Source: Sagittula sp. P11
GTDB taxonomy: Bacteria > Pseudomonadota > Alphaproteobacteria > Rhodobacterales > Rhodobacteraceae
Direction: 5' to 3'
Assembly: GCF_002814095.1 (NCBI RefSeq)
Contig: NZ_CP021913.1
Coordinates: 4,408,501 to 4,472,500, forward strand
DNA: 64,000 nt
In this document: piece by piece, positions 31,271-40,539 of the stretch
Position numbering within the stretch: position 1 is the first letter of the stretch
Layout: every line of letters begins with the position of its first letter
Made by a program: the position numbers and the translations under genes
The notes under the pieces: model-generated
What the model saw: the letters and a program-made list of their open reading frames with translations, nothing else
The model's database searches: none
Told to the model about the DNA's origin: nothing

Positions 31271-32044
31271 ATGACCCTCAAGGGCAAGACGGCGGTGATC
31301 ACAGGTTCCAATTCCGGCATCGGGCTCGGCATCGCGCACGAGATGGCGAAGGCCGGCGCAAACGTGGTCATCAACTCCTTCACGGACCGCGACGAGGACC
31401 ACGCCCTCGCGAAGGAGATCGCGGACAAGCACGGCGTCGAGGTCCGCTACATCAAGGCCGACATGTCGAAGGGGGACGAGTGCCGCGCCCTGATCGAGAA
31501 GGCCGGTGCCTGCGACATCCTGGTGAACAACGCCGGCATCCAGCACGTCGCCCCCATCGACGAGTTCCCGGTGGACAAGTGGGACGCGATCATCGCGATC
31601 AACCTGTCCTCGGCCTATCACACGACCGCTGCAGCACTGCCGCTGATGCGCAAGGCGGGCTGGGGCAGGGTGGTCAACATCGCCTCCGCCCACGGGTTGA
31701 CCGCATCGCCCTACAAGAGCGCCTACGTGGCCGCCAAGCACGGCATCGTCGGCATGACCAAGGTCGTGGCGCTGGAGACCGCGAAAGAGCCGATCACCGC
31801 CAATGCGATCTGCCCGGGCTACGTGCTGACCCCGCTGGTCGAGGCGCAGATCCCCGACACCATGAAGAAATACGACATGGGCCGCGACGAAGTGATCGAG
31901 AAGGTCATGCTCGAACGGCAGCCGTCGAAGGAATTCGCCACGGTCGAGCAACTGGGCGGCACCGCGGTGTTCCTTTGCTCGGACGCGGCGAGCCAGATCA
32001 CAGGCACGACGATTTCCGTCGACGGCGGCTGGACGGCGCTCTGA
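31271..32044 (+). CDS. bdhA: 3-hydroxybutyrate dehydrogenase
   Basis: A 257-residue short-chain dehydrogenase that interconverts (R)-3-hydroxybutyrate and acetoacetate with NAD, in polyhydroxybutyrate breakdown. NAD motif TGSNSGIG at residues 11-18, NNAG at 86-89, catalytic Ser139, Tyr152 and Lys156 (SAHGLTASPYKSAYVAAK), and the C-terminal ISVDGGWTAL of BDH. The ATG at 31271 has GGAGACAG upstream; a longer frame is disfavoured by normal SDR length. The next gene is a patatin-like lipase, a pairing often seen with PHB genes in this group. A strong hairpin follows the stop. Confidence 0.92.
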   Translation: MTLKGKTAVITGSNSGIGLGIAHEMAKAGANVVINSFTDRDEDHALAKEIADKHGVEVRYIKADMSKGDECRALIEKAGACDILVNNAGIQHVAPIDEFPVDKWDAIIAINLSSAYHTTAAALPLMRKAGWGRVVNIASAHGLTASPYKSAYVAAKHGIVGMTKVVALETAKEPITANAICPGYVLTPLVEAQIPDTMKKYDMGRDEVIEKVMLERQPSKEFATVEQLGGTAVFLCSDAASQITGTTISVDGGWTAL

Positions 32045-32056
32045 CCCATCCGATCT

Positions 32057-32087
32057 GCCGGGCCGGACGCCATTGCGCCGGCCCGGC
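32057..32087 (+). terminator. Strong hairpin after bdhA
   Basis: GCCGGGCCGG pairs perfectly with CCGGCCCGGC over an 11-base loop, 12 bases after the bdhA stop. The tail is GACGTGTTTTCG, so termination is plausible but not perfect. It may reduce read-through into the patatin gene. Confidence 0.6.
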
Positions 32088-32135
32088 GACGTGTTTTCGA
32101 CGTGACTGCACAGTTATTGGGGAACGGCTATTTCC

Positions 32136-33170
32136 ATGAAGAAACGGATCAATGTTGCCCTGCAGGGCGGTGGTGCTCATGGTGCCTTCACCTGGGGTGT
32201 GCTCGACCGGCTGCTGGAAGAGCCGGAGCTGGAAATCGCTGGCGTATCCGGCACCTCCGCCGGCGCCCTGAACGGTGCGGCGCTGAAGGCCGGGATGGTC
32301 GTCGGCGGCGCGGAGATGGCGCGCGCCAACCTCGACTGGGTCTGGGGAGAGGTCGGCGCACTCGACACCACCATGCTGCCCGACTGGTTCTCCTCCTGGT
32401 TTCCGGATCCCGGGCACGTGTCCAAGACCATCGAGTATTCCTTGCCCTACATGGTGGGGGACACCGTCAGCCGGATGATGTCGCCCTACTCCTGGGGGCC
32501 GCTCTACCGCAATCCGCTGGCGGCGATCGTTGCGCGGCTCGACTTCGACTCGGTCTGCGCCGACGCGTCGCCGGAATTCTTCGTCTGCGCCACGCTGGTC
32601 CGCACCGGCAAGATCCGCATCTTCGAAGGCGACAGGATCGACTCCAACGCCATCCTCGCCTCCGCCTGCCTGCCGACGATGTACCAGGCGGTCGAGATGG
32701 ACGACCCCGAGACCGGTGTGTCCGAGGCGTTCTGGGACGGGGGCTATACCGGCAACCCGGCGCTCTTTCCGTTCTTCAAGGCGGCGCTGCCGGACGACAT
32801 CGTGGTCATCAACATCAACCCGCTGGTGCGGGAGAAGGTACCGGTGACGCCGCCCGAGATCCAGAACCGGATCAACGAGATCAGCTTCAACTCGTCGCTG
32901 CTGCGCGAACTCCGGGCCATCGACTTCGTCCAGCGTCTGCTGGCGTCGGGGGTGCTGGCGCCGGGCACGATGAAGGACGTTCGGGTGCACATGATCTCGG
33001 ACGATGCGCTGATGAATGCGCTGTCCGTCGCGACCAAGACTGTGGCCGTGCCCTCGCTGCTGGCGCAGCTGAAGGAGGCAGGGCGTCGCGCGGCCGGTGC
33101 CTTCCTCGCGGATCACATCGACGATGTCGGCAAACGTCAGACGGCGGACCTGCGGGCGATGTTCGAGTGA
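32136..33170 (+). CDS. Patatin-like phospholipase
   Basis: A 344-residue cytosolic serine hydrolase. Oxyanion loop QGGGAHGAF (residues 10-18), nucleophile Ser41 in GTSAG and catalytic Asp201 in DGGYTGNP, the Ser-Asp dyad of patatins. It acts on lipids or possibly on polyhydroxybutyrate granule material: its position immediately downstream of 3-hydroxybutyrate dehydrogenase suggests a link to PHB turnover, which is inference. The ATG is preceded by a modest ribosome-binding site (GGGGAACGG). A convergent DUF502 gene ends 8 bases further on. Confidence 0.88.
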   Translation: MKKRINVALQGGGAHGAFTWGVLDRLLEEPELEIAGVSGTSAGALNGAALKAGMVVGGAEMARANLDWVWGEVGALDTTMLPDWFSSWFPDPGHVSKTIEYSLPYMVGDTVSRMMSPYSWGPLYRNPLAAIVARLDFDSVCADASPEFFVCATLVRTGKIRIFEGDRIDSNAILASACLPTMYQAVEMDDPETGVSEAFWDGGYTGNPALFPFFKAALPDDIVVININPLVREKVPVTPPEIQNRINEISFNSSLLRELRAIDFVQRLLASGVLAPGTMKDVRVHMISDDALMNALSVATKTVAVPSLLAQLKEAGRRAAGAFLADHIDDVGKRQTADLRAMFE

Positions 33171-33177
33171 GGCGTCC

Positions 33178-33957
33178 TCAGGACGCCTTTGCCCATTCCT
33201 CCACCGCCTGCTTGGCCTCCTGTCCGTTGGGGTAGACCAGACCCGCCGAGATCACCAGCTTGGCGGCGTCCTCGATGGTCATGTTCAGTTCGATCACGTC
33301 CTCGACGGGGAAGAACAGCAGGAAGCCCGAGGTCGGGTTCGGCGTGGTCGGCACGAAAACGGAGGTCAGCCCGGCCGATGTTGGGGTCCGGCGCGCGATC
33401 TCGCCCTTGGCATCGGTCGAGATGAAGCCGATGGCCCAGATCCCCTTGCGCGGGTATTCGATCAGGCAGGCCTTCTCGAAACTGCGTTCGGACTGCGCAA
33501 AGACCGTCTCGGCCAGTTGCTTGATGCCGGAATAGATCGACCGGACGACCGGCGTGCGGTCCACGAGGCTTTCGGCGAAGTTGATCATAGAGCGGCCGAT
33601 CAGCCCCTTGGCGATCCAGCCGACGATGATGGTGAACAGCAGGAAGACGACCACGCCCAGGCCACGGACGTTGACCTCGAGTATCCCGTCGTTGTTGCTG
33701 TCGAGAAACTCGAACAGCCACGGGATGCGCGGATCACCGGAGGCATCGACCATCCAGCGGTTGAGCAGGGCGTTGGGCTGCAGGCGGTCGGGCACGAAGG
33801 GCCAGACGACACCGTCGACCCAGCCCACGACGGTCCAGATCAGCCAGACGGTCAGGCCAACGGGCGCGATCACGACGATGCCCGTCAGGAAAGAGTTCCG
33901 AAGGTTCGCCAGGAGGCGTCCGCGTTTCTTCGGCTCTGGATCGAAAGGCATGTTCAT
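33178..33957 (-). CDS. DUF502 membrane protein
   Basis: A 259-residue inner-membrane protein of the DUF502 family. Two TM helices: about residues 19-43 (NSFLTGIVVIAPVGLTVWLIW) and about 102-125 (LGVVVFLLFTIIVGWIAKGLIG, cited in part), then the conserved TPVVRSIYSGIKQLAETVF and a soluble C-terminal part with PTTPNPTSGFLLFF. Two in-frame ATGs (33957, 33951) could start it. Function not established; proteins of this family occur widely in proteobacteria. Confidence 0.88.
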   Translation of the reverse strand: MNMPFDPEPKKRGRLLANLRNSFLTGIVVIAPVGLTVWLIWTVVGWVDGVVWPFVPDRLQPNALLNRWMVDASGDPRIPWLFEFLDSNNDGILEVNVRGLGVVVFLLFTIIVGWIAKGLIGRSMINFAESLVDRTPVVRSIYSGIKQLAETVFAQSERSFEKACLIEYPRKGIWAIGFISTDAKGEIARRTPTSAGLTSVFVPTTPNPTSGFLLFFPVEDVIELNMTIEDAAKLVISAGLVYPNGQEAKQAVEEWAKAS

Positions 33958-34041
33958 TGACGTCCGTCTGAAAAGGTTTCCGACGAAAGTATGCACTCCG
34001 CCGCGGCGCCACAATGGGGCGCCGTGCGTTGGGATGAAAAG

Positions 34042-34947
34042 TCAGGCTATTCTGCCGAGTTCCTGGGCGATGCCCGCTGCAAGACGGGCATTATTGAGGA
34101 CAAGGGCGATATTGGCTTGCAGCGAGCGGCCTTCCGTCAATTCGAAAATCCGCTGCAGCAGGTAGGGCGTGACCGCCTTGCCGGTGATTCCGTGCTTTGC
34201 CGCGTCCTGCGTCGCGCGGGCGATGATCGGCGCCAGCGTGTCGGCCGCGATCTCGTCGCCGCCAGGGATCGGGTTGGCAACGAGCTGCCCGCCCGGGATA
34301 TCGAGGTCCCGGCGCATCTTGTGGGCGCGGGCGATGCCCTCTGCGGTGTCGATGCGCAGCGGGGCCTTCATGCCGGAATTGCGCGACCAGAAGGCCGGCA
34401 GATGGTCCTGGCAGACCGCGATCACTGGCACGCCCAGCGTTTCCAGCACTTCCAGCGTCTTGGGCAGGTCGAGGATCGCCTTTGCACCCGCCGCCACAAC
34501 CGTCACCGGCGTCTGCGCCAGTTCCTGAAGGTCGGCGGAAATGTCGAAGCTTTCCTCGGCGCCCTTGTGCACGCCGCCGATCCCGCCGGTTGCGAAGACG
34601 TCGATGCCTGCCCGGTTGGCGGCAATCATGGTCGCCGCAACCGTGGTCGCCCCGGTGCCGCCGCTGGCAAGGCAGGCGGCCAGATCGGCGCGCGACAGCT
34701 TTGCCACGTTCTTCGCCTGTGCCAGGCTTTCCAGTTGTTCGTCGGTCAGCCCCACATGGATCCGGCCGTCGAGGATCGCGATGGTCGCGGGCACGGCACC
34801 TGCATTGCGCACCTCGGCCTCGACCCGGCGGGCGGTTTCGAGGTTCTGCGGATAGGGCATTCCGTGCGTGATAATGGTCGATTCAAGTGCAACCAGCGGC
34901 GCCTTGGCGCCCTTCGCGGCCTGAACTTCGGGCGAAAGGGTAATCAT
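34042..34947 (-). CDS. psuG: Pseudouridine-5'-phosphate glycosidase
   Basis: A 301-residue enzyme that cleaves pseudouridine 5'-phosphate to uracil and ribose 5-phosphate (reversible). Family signatures include ALESTIITHGMPYPQNLETA near the N-terminus, PATIAILDGRIHVGLT, and GGIGGVHKGAEESFDISADL, with the ATxxAxxMIAANRAGI segment lining the active site. It overlaps psuK by 4 bases (ATGA), and together they degrade pseudouridine: kinase first, then glycosidase. Confidence 0.93.
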   Translation of the reverse strand: MITLSPEVQAAKGAKAPLVALESTIITHGMPYPQNLETARRVEAEVRNAGAVPATIAILDGRIHVGLTDEQLESLAQAKNVAKLSRADLAACLASGGTGATTVAATMIAANRAGIDVFATGGIGGVHKGAEESFDISADLQELAQTPVTVVAAGAKAILDLPKTLEVLETLGVPVIAVCQDHLPAFWSRNSGMKAPLRIDTAEGIARAHKMRRDLDIPGGQLVANPIPGGDEIAADTLAPIIARATQDAAKHGITGKAVTPYLLQRIFELTEGRSLQANIALVLNNARLAAGIAQELGRIA

Positions 34948-35837
34948 GAGGGCATGTCTCCGGATACGTAGGCGGCAGCCGCCTTCAGGGCGTGCGACAG
35001 GGCGGTTGGCCGGTCTTCGCCGGCGCGCTCTGCCGCGATATGGGCGGCCATGAATGTGTCGCCGGCACCGGTGATCCGCGTCACGAGGACCTTGGGCGGG
35101 CAGGCGCGGATCACGCCGTCGGACGTACCGTCGGCGCATGTCTCTCCGCCATGTGTGACGATGGCGCGGGACGCTCCGCGCGCCAGAAGCGCCGCGGCGG
35201 CATCGGGTGCGTTGGTGAAGGTCCGCTGGCACAGCAGCCCGGCCTCTTCGAGGTTCACGTAAAGCGTTCCCCGACCGGCGCGCAGGAAGGGCATCAGCCG
35301 CAGAGCCTTGCCGGGGCTGGCGGGTGCGATCCGCAGATCGGCGGCGGCAAAGGCCGGTGCACCGGCGATCTCGGACAGCAGCGACTCGGTCAGGTTGCCA
35401 TCGAGCGCGATGGCGCCGGGGTAGGGGGCGTCGGCAGTCCCGAGCGGCCCGTCGATGAGCGGACGCAGGATCTTCTTCCCGGCGGCTTCCAGCGAGTGCG
35501 CATCCGCGATGGCAGCGATCAGCCCGTTCACGCCTTCGATCGCCATGTAACGGTCGGTCGGCAGGTCCTCGGACAGGTAGACGTGTTCGGTGACCAGCCC
35601 CAGCGCGCGGCACTCGGCCAGCAGTTCATCACCCTGGCTGTCACGTCCAACCGAGGACAGGAGCGCCGGGCGTAGGCCGAACCGCGCGAGCGTCATGGCG
35701 ATGTTCAGCGCAACGCCGCCGGGAATGCGGGTGATGCGCCCCGGCACGTCGGACCCGACCGTCATGTGCAGGTTGGCGCGGCCGATCACGTCCCAGAGGA
35801 CGGAGCCGATGCAAAGGATATCCGGGTCGCGCGTCAT
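34944..35837 (-). CDS. psuK: PfkB-family carbohydrate kinase, probable pseudouridine kinase
   Basis: A 297-residue ribokinase-type kinase. The N-terminal pattern ILCIGSVLWDVIGRA, GGVALNIAMTLARFG, and the C-terminal catalytic TRITGAGDTFMAAHIA (anion hole and catalytic Asp in GAGD) are diagnostic of PfkB. The substrate is assigned from the partner gene psuG that overlaps its 3' end. The ATG at 35837 was chosen over an upstream one 93 bases away because the family begins at the Rossmann strand. Confidence 0.88.
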   Translation of the reverse strand: MTRDPDILCIGSVLWDVIGRANLHMTVGSDVPGRITRIPGGVALNIAMTLARFGLRPALLSSVGRDSQGDELLAECRALGLVTEHVYLSEDLPTDRYMAIEGVNGLIAAIADAHSLEAAGKKILRPLIDGPLGTADAPYPGAIALDGNLTESLLSEIAGAPAFAAADLRIAPASPGKALRLMPFLRAGRGTLYVNLEEAGLLCQRTFTNAPDAAAALLARGASRAIVTHGGETCADGTSDGVIRACPPKVLVTRITGAGDTFMAAHIAAERAGEDRPTALSHALKAAAAYVSGDMPS

Positions 35838-36011
35838 GGCCGCCTTTTGGCGGGTTCGTCCGCGCGGCGCAAGGGGAGCCATGTTGCAGCTGACGCCAGC
35901 CGATTTCTGCCGCTGCGGCGATACGGTCAACGCGTTTGATCAAATCCTGACAGACAGGGGTTTCAGCCTCCGCCGGAACGCGTATGATTTGCCCAAATTC
36001 CGGAGGGGACC

Positions 36012-37244
36012 ATGAACGAAATGAAGGATGTGAAACCAGCGCTGAAGGCCAAGGATGCCCCCGATCTCGGGGCGTTCGACTGGGAGGATCCCTTCCGGCT
36101 GACGGACCAGTTGTCGGAAGAGGAACGCATGCTGGCCGAGGGCGCGCGCGCCTTCGCCGCCGAAAAGCTCGCGCCGCGGGTGACCAAGGCATTCCTGGAG
36201 GAGACCGTCGCGCCCGACATCTTTGCCGAGATGGGCGGCATGGGCCTGCTTGGCATCACGGTGCCCGAGGAATACGGCGGCCTGGGGTCGTCCTACGTGT
36301 CCTATGGACTTGTGGCGCGCGAGATCGAACGCGTCGATTCCGGCTACCGCTCGATGATGTCGGTGCAGTCGTCGCTGGTGATGTACCCGATCTACGCCTA
36401 CGGCTCGGAAGAGCAGCGCCGTAAGTACCTGCCGAAACTGGCCACCGGCGAATGGATCGGCTGCTTTGGCCTGACGGAGCCTGACGCGGGGTCCGACCCC
36501 GGCGGCATGAAGACGCGGGCGGTCAAGACCGACGGCGGCTACCGGCTGAACGGCTCCAAGATGTGGATCTCCAACAGCCCCATCGCGGATGTCTTCGTGA
36601 TCTGGGCGAAGTCCGAGGCGCATGACGGCAAGATCCGCGGCTTCGTGCTGGAGAAGGGCGCCAAGGGCCTCTCTGCGCCGAAGATCGAGAACAAGCTGAG
36701 CCTGCGTGCCTCCGTCACCGGCGAGGTGGTGCTGGACAACGTGGAGGTCGGGGAAGAGGCGCTGCTGCCGAATGTGCAGGGTCTGAAAGGGCCGTTCGGG
36801 TGCCTGAACCGTGCACGCTACGGCATCAGCTGGGGCGTTCTGGGCGCGGCAGAAGCCTGCTGGCACGCGGCCCGTGCCTATGGACTCGACCGCAAACAGT
36901 TCGACAAGCCCATCGCGGGCACACAGCTTTTCCAGAAGAAGCTGGCGGACATGCAGACGGAGATCGCTTTCGGCCTGCAAGGCTGCCTGCGCGTCGGACG
37001 GCTGATGGACGAGGCCCGCGGTGCGCCCGAGATGATCTCCATTCTCAAGCGCAACAATTGCGGCAAGGCGCTGGACATCGCCCGGATGGCCCGCGACATG
37101 CACGGGGGCAACGGCATCTCTGCCGAGTTCCAGGTGATCCGCCACATGATGAACCTCGAGACGGTGAACACCTACGAGGGCACACATGACGTGCACGCGC
37201 TGATCCTCGGCCGGGCGCAGACGGGCCTGCAGGCGTTCTACTGA
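36012..37244 (+). CDS. gcdH: Glutaryl-CoA dehydrogenase (acyl-CoA dehydrogenase family)
   Basis: A 410-residue flavoenzyme that oxidises and decarboxylates glutaryl-CoA to crotonyl-CoA in lysine, hydroxylysine and tryptophan breakdown. FAD/CoA signatures: [17 protein letters not shown] and [16 protein letters not shown]; catalytic Glu389 in [10 protein letters not shown]; and the [15 protein letters not shown] stretch typical for GcdH, with the loop Arg (LNRARYG) seen in this subgroup. The start follows GGAGG (36003-36007). No operon partner is visible; the following 570 bases are mostly non-coding. Confidence 0.92.
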   Translation: MNEMKDVKPALKAKDAPDLGAFDWEDPFRLTDQLSEEERMLAEGARAFAAEKLAPRVTKAFLEETVAPDIFAEMGGMGLLGITVPEEYGGLGSSYVSYGLVAREIERVDSGYRSMMSVQSSLVMYPIYAYGSEEQRRKYLPKLATGEWIGCFGLTEPDAGSDPGGMKTRAVKTDGGYRLNGSKMWISNSPIADVFVIWAKSEAHDGKIRGFVLEKGAKGLSAPKIENKLSLRASVTGEVVLDNVEVGEEALLPNVQGLKGPFGCLNRARYGISWGVLGAAEACWHAARAYGLDRKQFDKPIAGTQLFQKKLADMQTEIAFGLQGCLRVGRLMDEARGAPEMISILKRNNCGKALDIARMARDMHGGNGISAEFQVIRHMMNLETVNTYEGTHDVHALILGRAQTGLQAFY

Positions 37245-37813
37245 CATAAGAGGCGGCGTGCGACTGTAAGGTCAGTCGCCGCCGCCGGTTTAGTGAATGC
37301 CGACACCAGCGCCTTCGATCTGGTGCCGATGGCAAACGTGAGCTTCACCAAGCTTTGGAGCATTGGACAGCAAGTCCCGAGTATTGCGTCCAAAAAGCGA
37401 AGCCCCAGCGCGGTCACACCGAGGTGCCGGTTTCTGGTCCAACACCGATGAGCGACCTGTTTTGGCAACGACCTTGGGAATTCGTGCCAACACAGCGACA
37501 AGTGTAAGGAGGGTCGCTTCCGGGCCTGACAGAGCCGTCTTGTTCTGCATGTCTTTATCAGCGGGATTGGGCGGTGCATGAAACCAGACAGGGACCGTTC
37601 CAAACCCGACACGTTAATCTGATAATCTGTATTATGTGTAAATTTGATGTGGTGAACCACTGATCCGCTGCATCGTCTGGTATCGCATCCGGCCGAATTT
37701 TCTTAACCCTGCCTAAGAACCACAACCCTAGATAACCTGTCGAACACGCGCTCAAGGCTGGACAACCCGGTTGACCAGTCGTTAACTCGCGCACCTCAAT
37801 ACCGGAGTCCGAC
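37245..37813. other. Gene-poor intergenic region (570 bases)
   Basis: Between gcdH and aroQ. The region contains only weak frames: a minus-strand 86-codon frame (37290-37550) starting MQNKTALSGPEATLL and an overlapping 140-codon frame, neither with a ribosome-binding site or a known motif. The A+T-richer half near aroQ (37600-37740) includes GTTAACTCG and CTTAACC boxes that could be promoter elements. No hairpin terminator with a U-tract seen for gcdH. Confidence 0.4.
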
Positions 37814-38251
37814 ATGACCTCTATCCTCGTGCTGAATGGCCCGAACCTGAACCTGCTTGGCACACGTCAACCCGAGATCTACGGATCGACCACACTTTCG
37901 GATGTCGAGGAGATGTGCCGCACCCACGGCGCGACCAAGGGCGTCTTGGTGACCTGCCTGCAGTCGAACTTCGAGGGCCAGCTCGTGACCTGGATCCATG
38001 AGGCGCGCGGTGTGCATGCCGGGATCATCCTCAACGCTGGCGCCTACACGCACACGTCCGTCGCGTTGATGGACGCCATCAAGGGCACACAGATGCCGAC
38101 GATCGAGCTGCACCTGTCCAACGTGCATGCGCGCGAGGCTTTCCGCCATCATTCCTACATCAGCCCTGTCGCAATCGGGGTCATAGCGGGCTTTGGCGCC
38201 AAGGGCTATACTCTGGCAATCGACGCCCTGTTGGGCCATCTGGAGGGCTGA
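37814..38251 (+). CDS. aroQ: 3-dehydroquinate dehydratase, type II
   Basis: A 145-residue shikimate-pathway enzyme forming dodecamers, converting 3-dehydroquinate to 3-dehydroshikimate. It begins [19 protein letters not shown], containing catalytic Tyr23 and the flexible-loop Arg, and has [14 protein letters not shown] and the ELHLSN His100 with ARE(F) following. Length matches the family exactly. Four bases before the next gene, a LuxR-type regulator, so they may be co-transcribed. Confidence 0.95.
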   Translation: MTSILVLNGPNLNLLGTRQPEIYGSTTLSDVEEMCRTHGATKGVLVTCLQSNFEGQLVTWIHEARGVHAGIILNAGAYTHTSVALMDAIKGTQMPTIELHLSNVHAREAFRHHSYISPVAIGVIAGFGAKGYTLAIDALLGHLEG

Positions 38252-38254
38252 TCC

Positions 38255-39016
38255 GTGACGCCGGACTTACGAGACAAGCTGATCGAACTAACCAATGTCG
38301 ACCGTGTCGAAGTCCTCTGGGCGGAACACTGCAACCTGATGGACGCCTACGGGTTCGACCGTCTGATCTACGGGTTCACCCGGTTCCTGACGCCGAACTC
38401 GATGGGCGATCCGAACGATTTCGTCATTCTGAGCAACCACTTGCCGGCCTATCGCAAGGGTTTTGTCGAAGGCGGTCTGTACCGCGATGCACCCATGGTC
38501 CGCTGGGCGCTGGAGAACGAAGGCCATTGTTCCTGGCGCGTCCTGGCCGAGCAGATCACCACCGGTGCGCTCTCGGAAAAGGCGCAGAGGGTCGTGGCGT
38601 TCAACGTCGCGCACAAGGTTCAGGCCGGCTACACGATCAGCTTCAAATCCGTGTCGAGCCGCGCCAAGGGCGCGATTTCCCTGACGGCGCGGGCCGAGAT
38701 GACGCAGGACGACGCGGATGCCGTCTGGGCGGAACACGGCCCGGACATCATCCTCTTGAACAACCTCGTGCATCTCAAGATCCTCACCCTGCCCGTTCCT
38801 TTGCATAATCAGACACTTACCCCGCGCCAGCGCGAGGCCCTGGAATGGGTCGGTGACGGCAAGACCATGCAGGACATCGCGCAGATCATGGGCCTGACGC
38901 AGGCAACGATCGAAAAGCACCTGCGCCTGGCACGCGAGACCCTGAACGTGGAAACCACCGCACAGGCGGTCGCAAAAGCAGCGTTTCACAACCAGATGTA
39001 CATAATAGAGGCGTGA
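38255..39016 (+). CDS. LuxR-type autoinducer-binding regulator (solo)
   Basis: A 253-residue LuxR protein read from a GTG with GGAGGG upstream (inside the aroQ end). The N-terminal autoinducer-binding domain (about 20-170) has the family signature around DAYGFDRLIYGFTRFL and an aromatic-rich pocket; the C-terminal HTH is LTPRQREALEWVGDGKTMQDIA then TQATIEKHLRLARETLNV. No acyl-homoserine lactone synthase gene is in the window, so it is a solo here, able to respond to self or foreign signals. Quorum-linked control of unknown targets. Confidence 0.88.
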   Translation: MTPDLRDKLIELTNVDRVEVLWAEHCNLMDAYGFDRLIYGFTRFLTPNSMGDPNDFVILSNHLPAYRKGFVEGGLYRDAPMVRWALENEGHCSWRVLAEQITTGALSEKAQRVVAFNVAHKVQAGYTISFKSVSSRAKGAISLTARAEMTQDDADAVWAEHGPDIILLNNLVHLKILTLPVPLHNQTLTPRQREALEWVGDGKTMQDIAQIMGLTQATIEKHLRLARETLNVETTAQAVAKAAFHNQMYIIEA

Positions 39017-39366
39017 TTCCACGCTCTAATTGAGCCGCGCTTCGTTGCTGCATCAACATGACGCGGAAACGGGCAAATCGCTTTCGCTTGCACGCGCTTC
39101 CTGCAGGTCTTCTTAAAATTCGATTTCAAAACCTGAAATCGGCGGCTGCGAAATCGTTAATTTTCCGTTTTTACCTGTTGGTCAGGAAATCCCGACTTTC
39201 TTTACCATGGGTAAATTGCGAGGGTATCCACGTTCCGTGAGTGGTGGCTTTGGCCATGGAGCAAAGGAGCGGCACCCCGCGTATTTCCGGGCACTGTCGA
39301 TCTTCCGGTGCAAACCGGCGCTGGTCCAGCGGGGAAATTTCCGCCCCGTTGGCCGGCATCCCAAAC
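39017..39366. other. AT-richer intergenic region after the LuxR gene
   Basis: About 350 bases without a convincing gene. It is noticeably richer in A and T than the surroundings (39110-39220) and ends in a strong hairpin with a T-run on the plus strand (39367-39415), which suggests an unannotated plus-strand transcript, such as an sRNA or a long LuxR 3' UTR. Confidence 0.35.
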
Positions 39367-39415
39367 GGGGTCCCCGGTCTCATCCCCAATGTCTCACCGG
39401 GGGCCCCGCCCTTTT
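39367..39415 (+). terminator. Intrinsic terminator-like hairpin, plus strand
   Basis: GGGGTCCCCGGT pairs with ACCGGGGGCCCC (one G-U pair) over a 17-base loop, then GCCCTTTTG. It lies 350 bases after the LuxR stop codon. Confidence 0.55.
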
Positions 39416-39434
39416 GTCCATTTGCAATAACGAA

Positions 39435-39508
39435 AGCGCCGGTCCCATCTTGGAACCGGCGCTATTTGTTGCTGTCGTCCAAGGGCGCCGCCTGCAAAGA
39501 CGGCGCCC
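39435..39508 (-). terminator. Tandem hairpins terminating rpsB-tsf
   Basis: Downstream of tsf on the minus strand: GGGCGCCG/CGGCGCCC (39483-39508), then AGCGCCGGT/ACCGGCGCT (39435-39463) followed by TTTCG. The second is the better terminator. Confidence 0.65.
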
Positions 39509-39523
39509 GTCCGGAATGGGACC

Positions 39524-40399
39524 TCAGCCCTGAGCGGCCTTCGCCACTTCGGCTGCGAAATCCTCTTCCTTCTTCTCGATGCCTTCGCCGACCTGCATGC
39601 GGATGAAGCCGGTGATCTCTGCACCTGCCTCTTTCGCGGCCTGCGCGACGGTCACATCGGGGTTCAGCGCGAAGGGCTGACCGACCAGCGTGATCTCGGC
39701 GAGGAACTTCTTCATCCGGCCTTCGATCATCTTCTCGATCACCTGCTCCGGCTTGCCGGATTCGCGGGCGATGTCGATCTGCACCTGGCGCTCTTTCTCG
39801 ACGATAGCCGGGTCCAGTTCGGACTCGTTCAGGGCCGCCGGGTTGGTGGCGGCGATGTGCATCGCGACCTGCTTGCCGAACTCGTCGGAACCGCCGGTCA
39901 GCGCAACCAGCACGCCGATCTGGCCCATGCCGTCAGCCGCCGCGTTGTGCACGTAGGTGGACACGGTCTCGCCCGAGATCTTGGCCATCCGGCGCAGGGT
40001 CATGTTCTCGCCGATCTTGGCAACCGCGTCGGTGATGTTCTCCGACACCGGCTTGCCGTTGAGCTGTGCATCGGCCAGCGCCTCGACGGAGTCGACGTTC
40101 AGTGCGGCGCCGGCAATGCCAGCCACCATCGACTGGAACTCGGCGTTCTTGGCGACGAAGTCGGTTTCCGAGTTGACCTCGACGGCGACGCCCTGGCCGC
40201 CTTCGACCTTCACGGCCACGAGACCTTCGGCGGCGGTGCGGCCGGACTTCTTGGCGGCTTTCGCCAGACCCTTGGTGCGCAGCCAGTCGACCGCGGCATC
40301 CATGTTGCCGTCGTTCTCGACCAGGGCCTTCTTCGCATCCATCATGCCTGCGCCGGTCATTTCGCGCAGTTCTTTCACCTGTGCAGCAGTGATCGCCAT
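39524..40399 (-). CDS. tsf: Elongation factor Ts
   Basis: A 291-residue guanine-nucleotide exchange factor for EF-Tu. The N-terminal UBA-like domain ([24 protein letters not shown]) is diagnostic, followed by the core with MTLRRMAK and [18 protein letters not shown], and two subdomains as in most proteobacteria. It lies 140 bases downstream of rpsB on the same strand, the usual rpsB-tsf operon, and is followed by tandem terminator hairpins. Confidence 0.97.
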   Translation of the reverse strand: MAITAAQVKELREMTGAGMMDAKKALVENDGNMDAAVDWLRTKGLAKAAKKSGRTAAEGLVAVKVEGGQGVAVEVNSETDFVAKNAEFQSMVAGIAGAALNVDSVEALADAQLNGKPVSENITDAVAKIGENMTLRRMAKISGETVSTYVHNAAADGMGQIGVLVALTGGSDEFGKQVAMHIAATNPAALNESELDPAIVEKERQVQIDIARESGKPEQVIEKMIEGRMKKFLAEITLVGQPFALNPDVTVAQAAKEAGAEITGFIRMQVGEGIEKKEEDFAAEVAKAAQG

Positions 40400-40539
40400 C
40401 GCTTGGCTCTCCTCATGTCATCTTGGTGGGGCACGGTGGCCCCTTCAAACCGGCGCATGGCAGTCCCCTGCCCCGCGCCGGATCGCGAACCTCATGTCAC
40501 GGGCAGGTATCGCTTTTGCGACAGCCCGCCCGGACCGGC

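Noticed and set aside
37290-37550. Minus-strand 86-codon gene between gcdH and aroQ
   Set aside because: No ribosome-binding site or recognisable motif, and overlapping weak frames; left as non-coding.
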